A DNA stretch of 64,000 nt, from contig NZ_JAIEUL010000006.1 of assembly GCF_019599185.1 (NCBI RefSeq), positions 62,001 through 126,000 on the forward strand, read 5' to 3'. This document shows positions 43,458 to 53,264 of the stretch, piece after piece; the first letter of the stretch is position 1; each line of letters starts with the position of its first letter. This DNA is from Cryobacterium inferilacus. GTDB lineage: Bacteria; Actinomycetota; Actinomycetes; Actinomycetales; Microbacteriaceae. The notes below the pieces were generated by a model, which saw nothing but the letters and a program-made list of their open reading frames with translations, made no database searches and was not told the origin of the DNA. The translations under genes were made by a program, and so were the position numbers.

Positions 43458-46400
43458 CTAGGGGCGGATGAAGCGCAGGGTGACGATTTCGAACGGGCGC
43501 AGGGTGAGGGTGAGCTCCTGCGACAGCCCGGGGAGTTGCGGCTCGGACGACTCCTCGGCCGGCGGGGTTCCCTCGGCGAGCTCGACGCGGGGCTCGGCCA
43601 GCGGGCGCTCGAGCAGGTCGGTCTCGACCACATCCGTCGCCTCGAAGTGCCGGATGAGCCGCGCCGTCGACCGGTTGCCGTGCGCCTCGTAGAGCCGCAC
43701 GATCAGGTCGCCGCTCCGGTCCTCGGCGAGTTTGACCGCCTCGACCACCACGGCCGGATTGTCGATCCGCAGCAGGGCCTCGACGGTCGCATCGGCCACC
43801 CCGGTCACGGTGCGGACCGGCAGGTTCAGCCGGTAGCCCTCGGCCACGGCCTCGGGAATACCGGAGTCCACCCGCAGGGAGACCTGCAGCTCGTGCCGGC
43901 CCTGGTCGGCGGCGGGGTCGGGGAACACCGCCGCGCGCAGCAGCGACAAACGCACCGTGGTCGCGGACCGGCCCGCGCCGTCCGGGGACCGGCTGATGTC
44001 GTGCCCGTAGGTGGAGTCGTTGCCCACGGCCACCCCGTAGCCGGGCTCGCCCACGTGCACCCAGCGGTGCGCGACGGTCTCGAAGCGGGCGGCATCCCAG
44101 GAGGTGTTGGTGTGCGTGGCCCGGAAGACGTGGCCGAACTGGATCTCCGAGGCGGCCCGGTCGGCAATCACGTCGAGCGGGAACGCCAGTTTGAGCAGCT
44201 TCTGCCGTTCGTGCCAGTCCAGGTCGAAGTGCAGGTCCACCGCCGGCGACCCCGCCGACAGGGTGATGTCCTCGACCACGCGGGACGAACCGAAGGAACG
44301 GGTGACCCGCACTCGGACCCGTTCGGGCGTGTCCAGGATCACCTCGACGGACTCGGCCGCGGTCAGGTCGACGGTGTTGCGCTTGTAGTGTTCGTCGATG
44401 TCCCAGGCGTCCCACTGGGTGGGGGTGTCCCGGTGCAGCTGCAGCAGGTTGCTCCGGGCGCCCGCCGGCACCAGCTCGCGTTGCGCGATGACATCCCAGA
44501 CCGAGCTGAACAGCCCGTCGGCGTCGATGGTGACGGCCACGAGCCCATTGTCGAGCACCAGGCCCGCCGCCGTGCGGGTCAGGGTGACGTCGGCCGCCGG
44601 CGCCGCCGGATCGGGGTGGGCGGCATCCGCGCCGGCCAGGCCCGCCACGCCGTCGAGGGAATACGGGCCCGCGTTCAGCAGCACGGTGCCGTCGCCGGCG
44701 GAGCACAGCTGCCGCACCGTCGTCTCGATCAGCTCGGTCAGCGTGGCCGCGACGGCGGCGTAGTTGCGTTCGGCTTCCTGGTGCACCCAGGCGATGGAGG
44801 AGCCGGGCAGGATGTCGTGGAACTGTTGCAGCAGCACGGTGTGCCAGGTCTGCTCGAGCAGGTCGTAGGGGTACGCGACGCCCGAGCGCACGGCTGCCGT
44901 GGCCGCCCACAGTTCGGCCTCGCGCAGCAGGTGCTCGCTGCGGCGGTTGCCGCGTTTGGTGCGCGCCTGGGAGGTGTAGGTGCCCCGGTGGAACTCGAGG
45001 TACAACTCGCCGAGCCACACCGGCGGTTCGGGATACTCCGCTTCGGCCGCCTCGAAGAAGCGGCGCGGGCTAGACAGTTCAACCGTCGGCGAGCCTTCCA
45101 GCGACGCGGTTCGGCGGGCGGCGGCGATCATCTCCGTGGTCGGTCCGCCGCCGCCGTCCCCCCATCCGAATGGCACGAGCGATGTGTTGGCCGTCCCCTT
45201 TTCGGCATACTGGTGCTCCGCTCGAGCCAGCTCCTCCCCCGACAACTCCGCGTTATACGTGTCGACGGGAGGGAAGTGTGTGAAAATCTGGGTGCCGTCG
45301 ATGCCTTCCCACCGGAAGGTGTGGTGCGGCATCAGGTTGGTCTCGTTCCACGAGGTCTTCTGGGTCAGGAACCAGCGGGACCCGGCCGCCGCCACGATCT
45401 GCGGCAACGCCGCCGAGTAGCCGAACGAGTCCGGCAGCCACACCTCGAGGGGTTCGACGCCGAATTCCTCCATGAAGAAGCGCTTCCCGGCCACGAACTG
45501 GCGGGCCAGGGCCTCGCCGCCGGGCATATTGGTGTCCGACTCGACCCACATCCCGCCCACCGGCACGAAGGTGCCGGCCGCGACCTGCGCCTTGACCCTG
45601 GCGAACAGCTCCGGGTAGTGCTCCTTGAGCCAGGCGTATTGCTGAGCGGATGAGGCGGCGAAGGTGAAGTCGGGGTTCTGCTCGATCAGGGCCAGCACGT
45701 TGGAGAAGGTGCGGGCGACCTTGCGCACGGTTTCCCGCACCGGCCAGAGCCAGGCGCTGTCGATGTGCGCGTGCCCAACGGCGTGCAGGTGGTGGGCGCT
45801 CGCGTTCGCCGGTCGGGCGAGCACCTCGGCGAGCGCGGCGCGACCCCGCTCGGCGGTGCCCACCACGTCATCCGGGTCCACGGCGTCGATGCTGCGTTCG
45901 AGAGCCCGCAGGATCTCCGCCCGCCGGGCCAGACCCTGGGGAAGTTCCCGCATGAGACCCGTCAGGGTCCAGAAGTCCTGCAGGAGCTCCCACACGGTCT
46001 GGTCCGTGAGGACCACGTCCACCTGCCGAAGCCGGTAGATCGGGGTGGCCCCGGCCGTGGCGGGGTCGCCCTTGTCGGTGGCGACGAAGGTGAAACCGGA
46101 GGTGACATCCGGGTTGGCGGCCGCCTCGATGTAGAGGTCGATGCGCCCGCCGGGTCCCGTCGTCAGCGGCACGTTGCGGTTGCGGGGCTCGACGGCCTTG
46201 AGGATGACGCCGTCCGGGGACCAGACCAGGCCTTCGGCCTGGAAACCCGGTGTCGCCGTGCTGAAGCCCAGATCGACCTGTAGTTCGACCCGGAGGGCGT
46301 CATCGACCGGCCACTGGGCCGGAACGCTGCCGGTGACGTGCAACCAGGTCGTCCCCCACGGGCGGCCCCAGGCCCGGCCGGTGCCGAAGGGGCTGTAGTC

Positions 46401-46553
46401 CTGGCGGATGGCGTCGGCGAACGGCACCGGCTCACCCGGGGCATCCCAGGATTCAACGGTCAGGGGCGCGGCGGCCCGGTTGAGGGCTGGGCGGAGCCGT
46501 TCCCGCACGAACCGGCTGATCCGCAACTCCACGAGTGTGCTGTCATCATGCAT
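43458..46553 (-). CDS. Alpha-mannosidase, GH38
   Basis: 1031 residues, full length for bacterial GH38 enzymes. Zinc/catalytic HAHIDSAWLW (His261, His263, Asp265 region), nucleophile Asp340 in GGMWVESDTNMPGGE, LPDSFGYS (373-380), TQKTSWNETN, a middle helical domain and C-terminal beta domains with MHDDSTLVELRISRF-type start. No signal peptide, so it acts in the cytoplasm on mannosides brought in by the neighbouring importer. 15 bp after the MalG-type gene, and last in that unit. Confidence 0.93.
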   Translation of the reverse strand: MHDDSTLVELRISRFVRERLRPALNRAAAPLTVESWDAPGEPVPFADAIRQDYSPFGTGRAWGRPWGTTWLHVTGSVPAQWPVDDALRVELQVDLGFSTATPGFQAEGLVWSPDGVILKAVEPRNRNVPLTTGPGGRIDLYIEAAANPDVTSGFTFVATDKGDPATAGATPIYRLRQVDVVLTDQTVWELLQDFWTLTGLMRELPQGLARRAEILRALERSIDAVDPDDVVGTAERGRAALAEVLARPANASAHHLHAVGHAHIDSAWLWPVRETVRKVARTFSNVLALIEQNPDFTFAASSAQQYAWLKEHYPELFARVKAQVAAGTFVPVGGMWVESDTNMPGGEALARQFVAGKRFFMEEFGVEPLEVWLPDSFGYSAALPQIVAAAGSRWFLTQKTSWNETNLMPHHTFRWEGIDGTQIFTHFPPVDTYNAELSGEELARAEHQYAEKGTANTSLVPFGWGDGGGGPTTEMIAAARRTASLEGSPTVELSSPRRFFEAAEAEYPEPPVWLGELYLEFHRGTYTSQARTKRGNRRSEHLLREAELWAATAAVRSGVAYPYDLLEQTWHTVLLQQFHDILPGSSIAWVHQEAERNYAAVAATLTELIETTVRQLCSAGDGTVLLNAGPYSLDGVAGLAGADAAHPDPAAPAADVTLTRTAAGLVLDNGLVAVTIDADGLFSSVWDVIAQRELVPAGARSNLLQLHRDTPTQWDAWDIDEHYKRNTVDLTAAESVEVILDTPERVRVRVTRSFGSSRVVEDITLSAGSPAVDLHFDLDWHERQKLLKLAFPLDVIADRAASEIQFGHVFRATHTNTSWDAARFETVAHRWVHVGEPGYGVAVGNDSTYGHDISRSPDGAGRSATTVRLSLLRAAVFPDPAADQGRHELQVSLRVDSGIPEAVAEGYRLNLPVRTVTGVADATVEALLRIDNPAVVVEAVKLAEDRSGDLIVRLYEAHGNRSTARLIRHFEATDVVETDLLERPLAEPRVELAEGTPPAEESSEPQLPGLSQELTLTLRPFEIVTLRFIRP

Positions 46554-46568
46554 GACTGGTACCGCTCC

Positions 46569-47426
46569 CTAACCCTTGATCGCGCCTGACATGGTGAATG
46601 ACCCGCCCATGCCGCGGGAAACGAGGACGTAGAGCAGGATCACCGGAACCGAATACAGCACCGAGAACGCGGCGAGCTGACCGTAGGCGATGGCCCCGTA
46701 CTGGCCGAAGAAGCTGTAGATGCTCACCGCGGCCGGCTGCTTGCTCGGCGAGAGCAGCAGCACGAACGGCACGAAGAAATTGCCCCAGGCCTGAATGAAC
46801 ACGAAGATGAACACCACGCTCAGACCCGGCCGCATCAGCGGCACGACGATGCGCCGGAGGGCGTTCATCGCGGATGCCCCGTCGACCCAGGCGGCTTCCT
46901 CCAGGCTGACCGGGACCGAGTCCATGAAGTTCTTGGTCATCCAGATGGCCATCGGCAGCGAGGTCGCGGCCATGAAGAAGATCGTGGCGGGAATCGAATC
47001 CAGCAGATTCAGCCGGACGAACAGGCTGTACACCGGCACCATGATCGCGGTGATGGGCAGGCAGGTGCCGAACAGGACGCCGTACATGAACGGTTTGTTG
47101 AACCGCATGGTGTACCTGGAGAGCGGGTAGGCGGCCAGCACCGACGCCAACACGGTGACCACGGCGGCGCCGCCGGAGAGCAGGAGGCTGTTCCAGAGCG
47201 GCAGGAAGGTCAGCTCGGGGTTGAACACCGCGGCGAAGTTGGCCAGGGACAGCTGCTCGGGGATCTGGGTCTGGTAGGTGGCCTTGACATCGAGGGAGGC
47301 CAGGACCAGCCAGGCCAACGGCAGCAGGAAGCACAGCGCGATCACGATGAGTACGGCGTTGGCCAGGATCGCGGCGGTGGCCTTGCGGGGCGAGGCGACC
47401 GAGCTGGCGAGGGTGCTGACGGTCAT
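46569..47426 (-). CDS. Carbohydrate ABC transporter permease, MalG type
   Basis: 285 residues, six transmembrane helices (first at about 22-44). EAA loop EEAAWVDGASAMNALRRIVVPLMRPGLSVV is the ATPase-docking motif of sugar importers. Four bases after the MalF-type gene. With it forms the channel of an oligosaccharide importer; the GH38 gene downstream suggests mannose-containing glycans. No ATPase is encoded here. Confidence 0.92.
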   Translation of the reverse strand: MTVSTLASSVASPRKATAAILANAVLIVIALCFLLPLAWLVLASLDVKATYQTQIPEQLSLANFAAVFNPELTFLPLWNSLLLSGGAAVVTVLASVLAAYPLSRYTMRFNKPFMYGVLFGTCLPITAIMVPVYSLFVRLNLLDSIPATIFFMAATSLPMAIWMTKNFMDSVPVSLEEAAWVDGASAMNALRRIVVPLMRPGLSVVFIFVFIQAWGNFFVPFVLLLSPSKQPAAVSIYSFFGQYGAIAYGQLAAFSVLYSVPVILLYVLVSRGMGGSFTMSGAIKG

Positions 47427-47430
47427 CGGT

Positions 47431-48381
47431 TCAGACCTTTTCTGGGCGCAGCGCCCGAATGTAGACCAGCGAGAAGGCGGCGCCGATGAGCAGCATGACC
47501 GTCGCGATGGCGGTGCCGTAGCCGATGTCCCCGAACTTGAAGGCCTCCTGGAACGCCATGATCGGCAGGGTGGTGCTTTCGTTGCCGGGTCCGCCGGCTG
47601 TCATCACCCAGATCAGGGTGAACACCGACAGCGTCTGCAGGGTGATCAGCATCAGGTTGGTGGCGATGCTGTTCTTGATCATCGGGATGGTGATCCAGGT
47701 GAGGCGCTTGATGCCGTCGGCGCCGTCGATCATGGCGGCCTCCGTCACCTCCACCGGCACATCGTTCAGCGCCGCCCGGTAGACCATCATCGAGAACGCG
47801 GTGCCCCGCCAGGCGTTGGCCAGGATGATCGACAGCATCGGAAAGCTGTACAGCCAGTTCGGTCCGGTCATCCCCGCCGCGGCGAGCACCTGGTTCAGGG
47901 TGCCGTCCTCGCTGAAATAGGCGTAGGCGACGAAGGCGGCGACGATCTCGGGCAGTACCCAGGCCGCGACGACGGCCGTGCCGACCACGGCGCTGACCAC
48001 CGTGCTGGCCCGGTTCATCAGCAGGGCGATGCCCAGGCCGAGGAAGTTCTGTCCGACGATGGCTGAGGCGACCACGAACACGAAGGTCAGCCACAGCGAC
48101 AGCGGAAAGACCGGGTCCTTGAACAGGGTGAGGTAGTTGTCCAGGCCCACCCACTGCGGGTCCTGCGCGCTCGAGCCGGTGAGGGCCGCGTCGGTGAAGG
48201 ACCCGTAGAACGACCAGATGACCGGCCCGAGCAGGAAGATCGCGAGGAGCACGACGGCCGGCGCCAGGGGCAGCACCCGGGTCAGGGTGCGTCCCCGGGG
48301 CCGCCGGCGCGGGCCGGAACCCGAAGGTCCCGGCCCGGTCGCGGTCTCACGGGGAGAGCGGGATACGGTCTCGGCTGACAT
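47431..48381 (-). CDS. Carbohydrate ABC transporter permease, MalF type
   Basis: 316 residues. A basic, proline-rich cytoplasmic N-terminus (1-35), then six helices starting at about 38. The EAA loop is VEVTEAAMIDGADGIKRLTWITIPMIKNSI. Three bases after the solute-binding protein gene. Partner of the MalG-type permease. Confidence 0.92.
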   Translation of the reverse strand: MSAETVSRSPRETATGPGPSGSGPRRRPRGRTLTRVLPLAPAVVLLAIFLLGPVIWSFYGSFTDAALTGSSAQDPQWVGLDNYLTLFKDPVFPLSLWLTFVFVVASAIVGQNFLGLGIALLMNRASTVVSAVVGTAVVAAWVLPEIVAAFVAYAYFSEDGTLNQVLAAAGMTGPNWLYSFPMLSIILANAWRGTAFSMMVYRAALNDVPVEVTEAAMIDGADGIKRLTWITIPMIKNSIATNLMLITLQTLSVFTLIWVMTAGGPGNESTTLPIMAFQEAFKFGDIGYGTAIATVMLLIGAAFSLVYIRALRPEKV

Positions 48382-48384
48382 GGA

Positions 48385-49746
48385 CTACTTCGTGGTGACC
48401 TTGTCGGCGCCCACGATGCCCTCCACGGCGGTGTCGTACGCGGCCGCCGCCTCATCCACGCTCATCTGCCCGGTGATGACGGCCTCGGTGGCCGCCTGCA
48501 CTTCGGCGGAGATCTTGGAGTAGTCGCTCGTCGCCGGCCGGTAGTGGGTCACGTCGACCAGCGCGGTCACGTCGGCCACGAACGGGTTGGCGGCGAGGTA
48601 GGTCGGTTCGCTGGCGACATCCGTGCGCACGGCGATCTGGGAATTGTTGATCGCGTACCAGAGTGCGTTCTCCTGGCTCACGGCCAGGGCGAGGAAGTCG
48701 AACGCGAGGTCGGCGTCGGCCGTCTTCGCTCCCACGGCGAGGGTCCAGCCGCCCGACATGCTCACGCCCCCGGGTGCCTCACCGTTCTGGGTGGGGAACG
48801 TCGCGACGGCCATGTCCTCGGTGTACGCCGGCCACTCGTAGGAGCCGCCGCTCTGCCAGAACGACGGGGTGTACGAGCCTTCGACGGTGCCGCCGAGCTT
48901 GCCCTGCGGGAACAGCTCGCCGAAGACCTTCTTCCACACGTTCGGGTCCAGCGCCTCGGACGGGTCCAGGGCGAGCTTCTCCGTGTAGAGCGTCTGCAGG
49001 AACTCGAGGGAGTCCTTGAACCCCTGGGATTCGACCACCCATTTCTGGTCGTCCTCGTTGTAGAGGGTGTCGCCGGTGCCGTAGAGCAGCTCGTAGAAGC
49101 TCTGCATCACGGTGCCCTCCCCGGTGCCCTTGCCGGCGTACATGTTGAACGGCACCACATCGGGCTGGCTGGCCTGGATGGCGCGGGCCGCGGTCAGGAT
49201 GTCGTCCCAGGTTTCCGGCTGCCACGGCAGCTCGATGCCCGCGGCGGCGAAGACCGGTTTGCTGTACCAAATGCCCCGGGTGTCGGTGCCCAGCGGAACG
49301 GCGTAGACGCTGCCGTCATCGCCCATCCCGGCGGCCTTGGCGCCCTCGCTGAACTGCCCCCACTCGTCCCAGTCGGCGAGCTGGTCGTCGATGTTGAGCA
49401 GGTATCCCGCGTCGATGTCGGAGCGCAGCCGGAAGGTGTCCTCGTAGAACACGTCGGGTGCGGTCTCGGCGGACTTCTGCGAGAGCGCGAGCTTGGTGGA
49501 GTAGTCGTCGTCATTGGCCTGGATCGGCTCGAGCTCGACGGTGACTCCGGGGTTCGCGGCCTCGAACTCCGGCTTGATCTTGGTGAACAGCTCGTCCAGA
49601 GCCGTGAAGGAATCGGTCTTCTGGTACACGATCTTCAGAGATTGGCTGTCACCGTCGGCGTTGCCCCCGGCAGCCGTACAGCCCGCCAGCGCAACCATCG
49701 AGGTTGCCGCCAACACGGACAGGGCGAGTTTTGCGTTGCGATGCAT
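48385..49746 (-). CDS. Sugar-binding lipoprotein of an ABC importer
   Basis: 453 residues. Signal peptide with lipobox LAGC (Cys23), then a family-1 extracellular solute-binding protein (KIVYQKTDSFTALDELFTKIKPEFEAANPGVTVELEP, APDVFYEDTFRLRSDIDAGYL, a ligand-facing SGGWTLAVGAKTADADLAFDFL). AAGGAG precedes the ATG. First gene of the operon with both permeases and the alpha-mannosidase. Ligand inferred to be a manno-oligosaccharide or N-glycan fragment. Confidence 0.92.
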   Translation of the reverse strand: MHRNAKLALSVLAATSMVALAGCTAAGGNADGDSQSLKIVYQKTDSFTALDELFTKIKPEFEAANPGVTVELEPIQANDDDYSTKLALSQKSAETAPDVFYEDTFRLRSDIDAGYLLNIDDQLADWDEWGQFSEGAKAAGMGDDGSVYAVPLGTDTRGIWYSKPVFAAAGIELPWQPETWDDILTAARAIQASQPDVVPFNMYAGKGTGEGTVMQSFYELLYGTGDTLYNEDDQKWVVESQGFKDSLEFLQTLYTEKLALDPSEALDPNVWKKVFGELFPQGKLGGTVEGSYTPSFWQSGGSYEWPAYTEDMAVATFPTQNGEAPGGVSMSGGWTLAVGAKTADADLAFDFLALAVSQENALWYAINNSQIAVRTDVASEPTYLAANPFVADVTALVDVTHYRPATSDYSKISAEVQAATEAVITGQMSVDEAAAAYDTAVEGIVGADKVTTK

Positions 49747-49819
49747 GGTGCTCCTTTGCTCCAGCTCGTGCCCCCCAAACGCTGACCGGCCCAGTTACCG
49801 GCAGGTGGCATACAGGAAT

Positions 49820-49827
49820 ACTAAATC
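49820..49827. promoter_or_regulatory. Candidate ROK-regulator site upstream of the importer operon
   Basis: ACTAAATC in an AT-rich stretch 74 bp upstream of the solute-binding protein start. The same octamer occurs at 51158-51165 upstream of the ROK gene itself. Two shared short sites in promoter positions suggest one regulator, but eight bases is weak evidence. Confidence 0.4.
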
Positions 49828-49877
49828 GAATGGATAAATTCGCACAAGGGCCTGGCGGCACCTTTATCGAGCTGTGA

Positions 49878-51128
49878 CTAACCGAGGATCAGCCGGGCCG
49901 CGCGTGGTGCGAGCGCGTGGTCAAGCACCAGGCAGGCGGCGCCGACCGCGCCGACGTCCTCGCCGACACCCGTGCCCGTCACCTCGATGCGGTGGATGCT
50001 CCTGGCGACCGTCAGCTCGTCCAACAGGCCGGGTATCCGGCGCAGGTACACCCGGCTCAGCCGCGACCAGTACGGCCCGCCGAAGACCACCCGGTCGACG
50101 TCGAGCAGGTTTGTGAGCACGGACACCGCTTTCGCGACCCGGCCGGCGGACTGCTCCAGAACGGTCAGCGCCGCGGCCGACCCGCCCTCGGCGAGCGAGC
50201 ACAGGGCCGAGAACTGCACATCGGTCTCTCGGGCATCCGCGTTCGGCTTCGACGCGGTCAGCACGCCGAGCCCGATCGCCGCCCGCACCAGGCTCTGCGG
50301 GGTGCAGGTGACCGCGACACAGCCCCGAAGCCCGCAACCGCATTGCGGACCGTCGGGATCGACGATGATGTGGCCGATTTCTCCGGAGTTGTGCGAGCTG
50401 CCGCGCACGACCTCGTCGCGCAGCACCACGCCAGCCCCGATGCCGGTGCCGAGGTAGAAGAACACGAAGCTGCCCACCCCGCTGGGCCCGCCCGCCCACA
50501 TTTCGGCCACGGCGGCCGCGGTGACGTCCTTGTCGACGAGCACCTCGAAGCCGGTCGCCTGGGCGAGGGCATCACGCAGCGGCACCAGGTGCCAGCCGAG
50601 CAGGTGCGGCGGATCGACGACGGTTCCCCGCTCGGGGTCGATCGGCCCCGGCGTCGCGACGCCGAGCCCGGCGATCTTGGCGCGGTCCACTCCGGCCTCA
50701 CGGATCAGCCGTTCGATCTCCTCCGAGATGTGACGGATGACGTGTTCAGGGTCGCTGGCCGCGGGTGTGGCGCTGCGCGATCGGTGCACGACGGCTCCGG
50801 TGAGGTCGAGGATCGCGAAGGTCATCACCGCCGGGTCGAGGTGCACGCCAACGGCATACACGCCGCCGGGGTTCAGCTTCAGGATCGTGCGCGGCTTGCC
50901 GGGACCGCTGCTGGCCTTGCCGGCTTCGAGCACCATGTCCTGGTCCAGCAGCCGGCGACAGATGTTGGAGACGGTCTGCGCGGACAGCCCGGTGGAGTGC
51001 CCCAGTTCCACCCGGCTGAGGCCGTTGACCGAGCGGCGGATCGCGTCGAGCACGACGGCGGTATTGAAGTCGCCCATCCGGGGCAGGTTCGTGCCACGCC
51101 GCGCCCGCAGATCACCATCTGGAACCAC
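49878..51128 (-). CDS. ROK-family transcriptional regulator (NagC/XylR type)
   Basis: 416 residues from GTG 51128. The start RRGTNLPRMGDFNTAVVLDAIRRSVNGLSRVELGHSTGLSAQTVSNICRRLLD is the winged helix of ROK repressors. The ROK fold follows: GLGVATPGPID, GIGAGVVL, SGEIGH, and zinc motif CGCGLRGC. The usual GCxE Glu is Ala, and the sugar-site NDAN is KDVT, so kinase activity is unlikely and binding may be altered. Downstream of it (same strand) is the mannoside importer operon, its probable target. Confidence 0.9.
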   Translation of the reverse strand: MVPDGDLRARRGTNLPRMGDFNTAVVLDAIRRSVNGLSRVELGHSTGLSAQTVSNICRRLLDQDMVLEAGKASSGPGKPRTILKLNPGGVYAVGVHLDPAVMTFAILDLTGAVVHRSRSATPAASDPEHVIRHISEEIERLIREAGVDRAKIAGLGVATPGPIDPERGTVVDPPHLLGWHLVPLRDALAQATGFEVLVDKDVTAAAVAEMWAGGPSGVGSFVFFYLGTGIGAGVVLRDEVVRGSSHNSGEIGHIIVDPDGPQCGCGLRGCVAVTCTPQSLVRAAIGLGVLTASKPNADARETDVQFSALCSLAEGGSAAALTVLEQSAGRVAKAVSVLTNLLDVDRVVFGGPYWSRLSRVYLRRIPGLLDELTVARSIHRIEVTGTGVGEDVGAVGAACLVLDHALAPRAARLILG

Positions 51129-51157
51129 GGATCCACCTCATCGCTTACCTCGGGATG

Positions 51158-51165
51158 ACTAAATC
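51158..51165. promoter_or_regulatory. Candidate ROK-regulator site upstream of its own gene
   Basis: ACTAAATC followed by CTATTCCG, 30 bp upstream of the GTG start of the ROK gene. Matches the octamer at 49820-49827. Confidence 0.4.
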
Positions 51166-51229
51166 CTATTCCGTCACCGAGGCAAACCACTGAGCGCAGG
51201 CCGCCGCGAGGTGCGCGGGCTACGCGCCG

Positions 51230-53116
51230 CTAGGTGGCCAGGTGGTAGCGCAGGCTGGCGAGCTCGGAGCGCAGCGCGGGCGGCACCCGGCCGCCGAACC
51301 GGCCGAAGAACTCCTCGGTGAGGTCGCACTCTGCCAGCCAGGAGGCCGGGTCGATGCGGAACAGCTGCTCGAGGGCATCCGGTGTCAGGTCGAGACCGTC
51401 GACGTTGATGGCGCCGGGCACCGGCATCCGGCCGATCGGGGTGTCGACGGCGTCGACACTGCCTTCGACCCGGCGAATGATCCACTCGAGCACCCGGGAG
51501 TTCTCGCCGAAGCCCGGCCAGAGGAAGCTGCCGTCCTCGCCCTTGCGGAACCAGTTGACCTGGAAGATCGCGGGCGCCTTCGCGCCAAGGCCCCGGCCGA
51601 CCCGCAGCCAGTGCGCCCAGTAGTCGGCCATGTTGTAGCCGCAGAACGGCAGCATCGCGAACGGGTCCCGGCGCAGCTCGCCCACGGTGCCCTCTGCGGC
51701 GGCGGTCTTCTCCGAGGAGATGGTGGCGCCCATGAACACGCCGTGCTTCCAGCTGCGGGCCTCCGCGACCAGCGGCACGTTGGTGGCGCGGCGGCCGCCG
51801 AACAGAATGGCGTCGATCGGGACCCCACCGATGTCTTCCCAGCTGTCGGCGATCGACGGGCACTGCGCCGCCGGCACGGTGAAGCGGGAGTTGGGATGCG
51901 CGGCGGGGCGACCGGACCCGGGCGTCCAGGAGTTGCCCTCCCAGTCGGTGAGGTGCGCGGGCGGGGTGTCGGTCAGGCCCTCCCACCAGACGTCGCCGTC
52001 GTCGCGGAGGGCGACGTTGGTGAAGATGGTGTTGCCCCACACGGTCTGCACGGCGGTGGGGTTGGTCGTCTCGCCGGTGCCGGGGGCGACGCCGAAGAAC
52101 CCGGCCTCGGGGTTGATCGCCCAGAGCCGGCCGTCGTCGCCGGGCCGCAGCCAGGCGATGTCGTCGCCGATGGTCTCCACCTTCCAGCCGGTGATGGTGG
52201 GCTGCAGCATCGACAGGTTGGTCTTGCCGCAGGCCGACGGGAACGCGGCGGCCACGTGGTACGTGCCGCCCTCCGGGGACGTGACCTTGATCAGCAGCAT
52301 GTGCTCGGCCAGCCAGCCCTCGTCGCGGGCCATCACCGAGGCGATCCGCAGCGCGAACGACTTCTTCGACAGCAGCGCGTTGCCGCCGTAGCCGGAGCCG
52401 AACGACCAGACCTCGCGGGATTCGGGGAACTGCACGATGTACTTGGTGTCGTTGCAGGGCCAGGTGACGTCGGCCCGGCGGGCGCCCAGTGCGTCGACGA
52501 GCGGGAAGCCCACGCTGTGCACCGTGCGCACCCACGGGGTGCCGGCCTCGATCTGGTGTAGCACGGCCCGGCCCATCCGCGTCATGATGCCCATGTTCAG
52601 CACCACGTAGGGCGAGTCGGTGAGCTCCACGCCGAGCTGCGAGATGGGGCCACCGAGCGGACCCATCGAGAACGGCACCACGTACATCGTGCGGCCGCGC
52701 ATGCTGCCGGCGAAGACCCCGTTCAGCTCGGCGCGCATCTGGGCGGGGTCGGCCCAGTTGTTGGTGGGGCCGGCATCCTCACGCAGGGTGGAGCAGATGA
52801 AGGTGCGGTCCTCCACCCGGGCCACATCGGTCGGGCTGGTGCGGGCGAGGAAGCTGTTGGGCCGCCATTCCGGGTTGAGCCGGATGAGCTTGCCCTCGGC
52901 GACGAGCTGCTTGGACAGCACGTCGGCCTCCTGCGCGGTGCCGGTGCACCAGACGATATCGTCGGGCTGGGTGAGGCGGGCCATCTCGTCGACCCAGGCC
53001 TGCAGGGCGGGGTCGGTCGTGCCGGTCGGGGCGCCGTAGAGGGGCGCGCCCCCGGCGGTCTGGACGGCGGGGGTGTGGGCGCGGATCGTGTCGGGGCCGG
53101 GGTGCGTGACGGTCAT
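51230..53116 (-). CDS. pckG: Phosphoenolpyruvate carboxykinase (GTP)
   Basis: 628 residues from the ATG at 53116, the family's usual length. Seen: the PEPCK P-loop FPSACGKTN (292-300) with the active-site Cys, [40 protein letters not shown], and [27 protein letters not shown]. Converts oxaloacetate and GTP to PEP in gluconeogenesis. Divergent from a RamB/ScfR-like regulator with 148 bp between, which suggests control by acetate or fatty-acid status. Confidence 0.96.
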   Translation of the reverse strand: MTVTHPGPDTIRAHTPAVQTAGGAPLYGAPTGTTDPALQAWVDEMARLTQPDDIVWCTGTAQEADVLSKQLVAEGKLIRLNPEWRPNSFLARTSPTDVARVEDRTFICSTLREDAGPTNNWADPAQMRAELNGVFAGSMRGRTMYVVPFSMGPLGGPISQLGVELTDSPYVVLNMGIMTRMGRAVLHQIEAGTPWVRTVHSVGFPLVDALGARRADVTWPCNDTKYIVQFPESREVWSFGSGYGGNALLSKKSFALRIASVMARDEGWLAEHMLLIKVTSPEGGTYHVAAAFPSACGKTNLSMLQPTITGWKVETIGDDIAWLRPGDDGRLWAINPEAGFFGVAPGTGETTNPTAVQTVWGNTIFTNVALRDDGDVWWEGLTDTPPAHLTDWEGNSWTPGSGRPAAHPNSRFTVPAAQCPSIADSWEDIGGVPIDAILFGGRRATNVPLVAEARSWKHGVFMGATISSEKTAAAEGTVGELRRDPFAMLPFCGYNMADYWAHWLRVGRGLGAKAPAIFQVNWFRKGEDGSFLWPGFGENSRVLEWIIRRVEGSVDAVDTPIGRMPVPGAINVDGLDLTPDALEQLFRIDPASWLAECDLTEEFFGRFGGRVPPALRSELASLRYHLAT

Positions 53117-53229
53117 GGTCTGGCCTTCCTCAGTGTGCGGACGGGGCGGAAAGTGTCGGGCAGGAACGCTAATTTCGTCCTGTTCCTCAAGAATGCGGCC
53201 CAATCCGCGCCCAGAACGGAAAAAACATC

Positions 53230-53264
53230 GTTAAGAATCACGGTTCTTTACGTATGCTTAAGGA
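53230..53264 (+). promoter_or_regulatory. Probable leaderless promoter of the RamB/ScfR-like gene
   Basis: TTAAGA (53231-53236) and TATGCT (53253-53258) are 16 bp apart, and the ATG at 53265 is seven bases after the -10. Inverted repeat AAGAA-TCACG-GTTCTT in the spacer is a possible operator. The AAGGA beside the ATG is too close to serve as a ribosome site. Confidence 0.5.

Noticed and set aside
41893-45018. A 1041-residue open frame antisense to the ABC exporter and alpha-mannosidase genes
   Set aside because: It is a shadow of third-position GC in the real genes; composition is Arg/Gly/Ala/His-rich with no domain, and it crosses a strong bidirectional hairpin.
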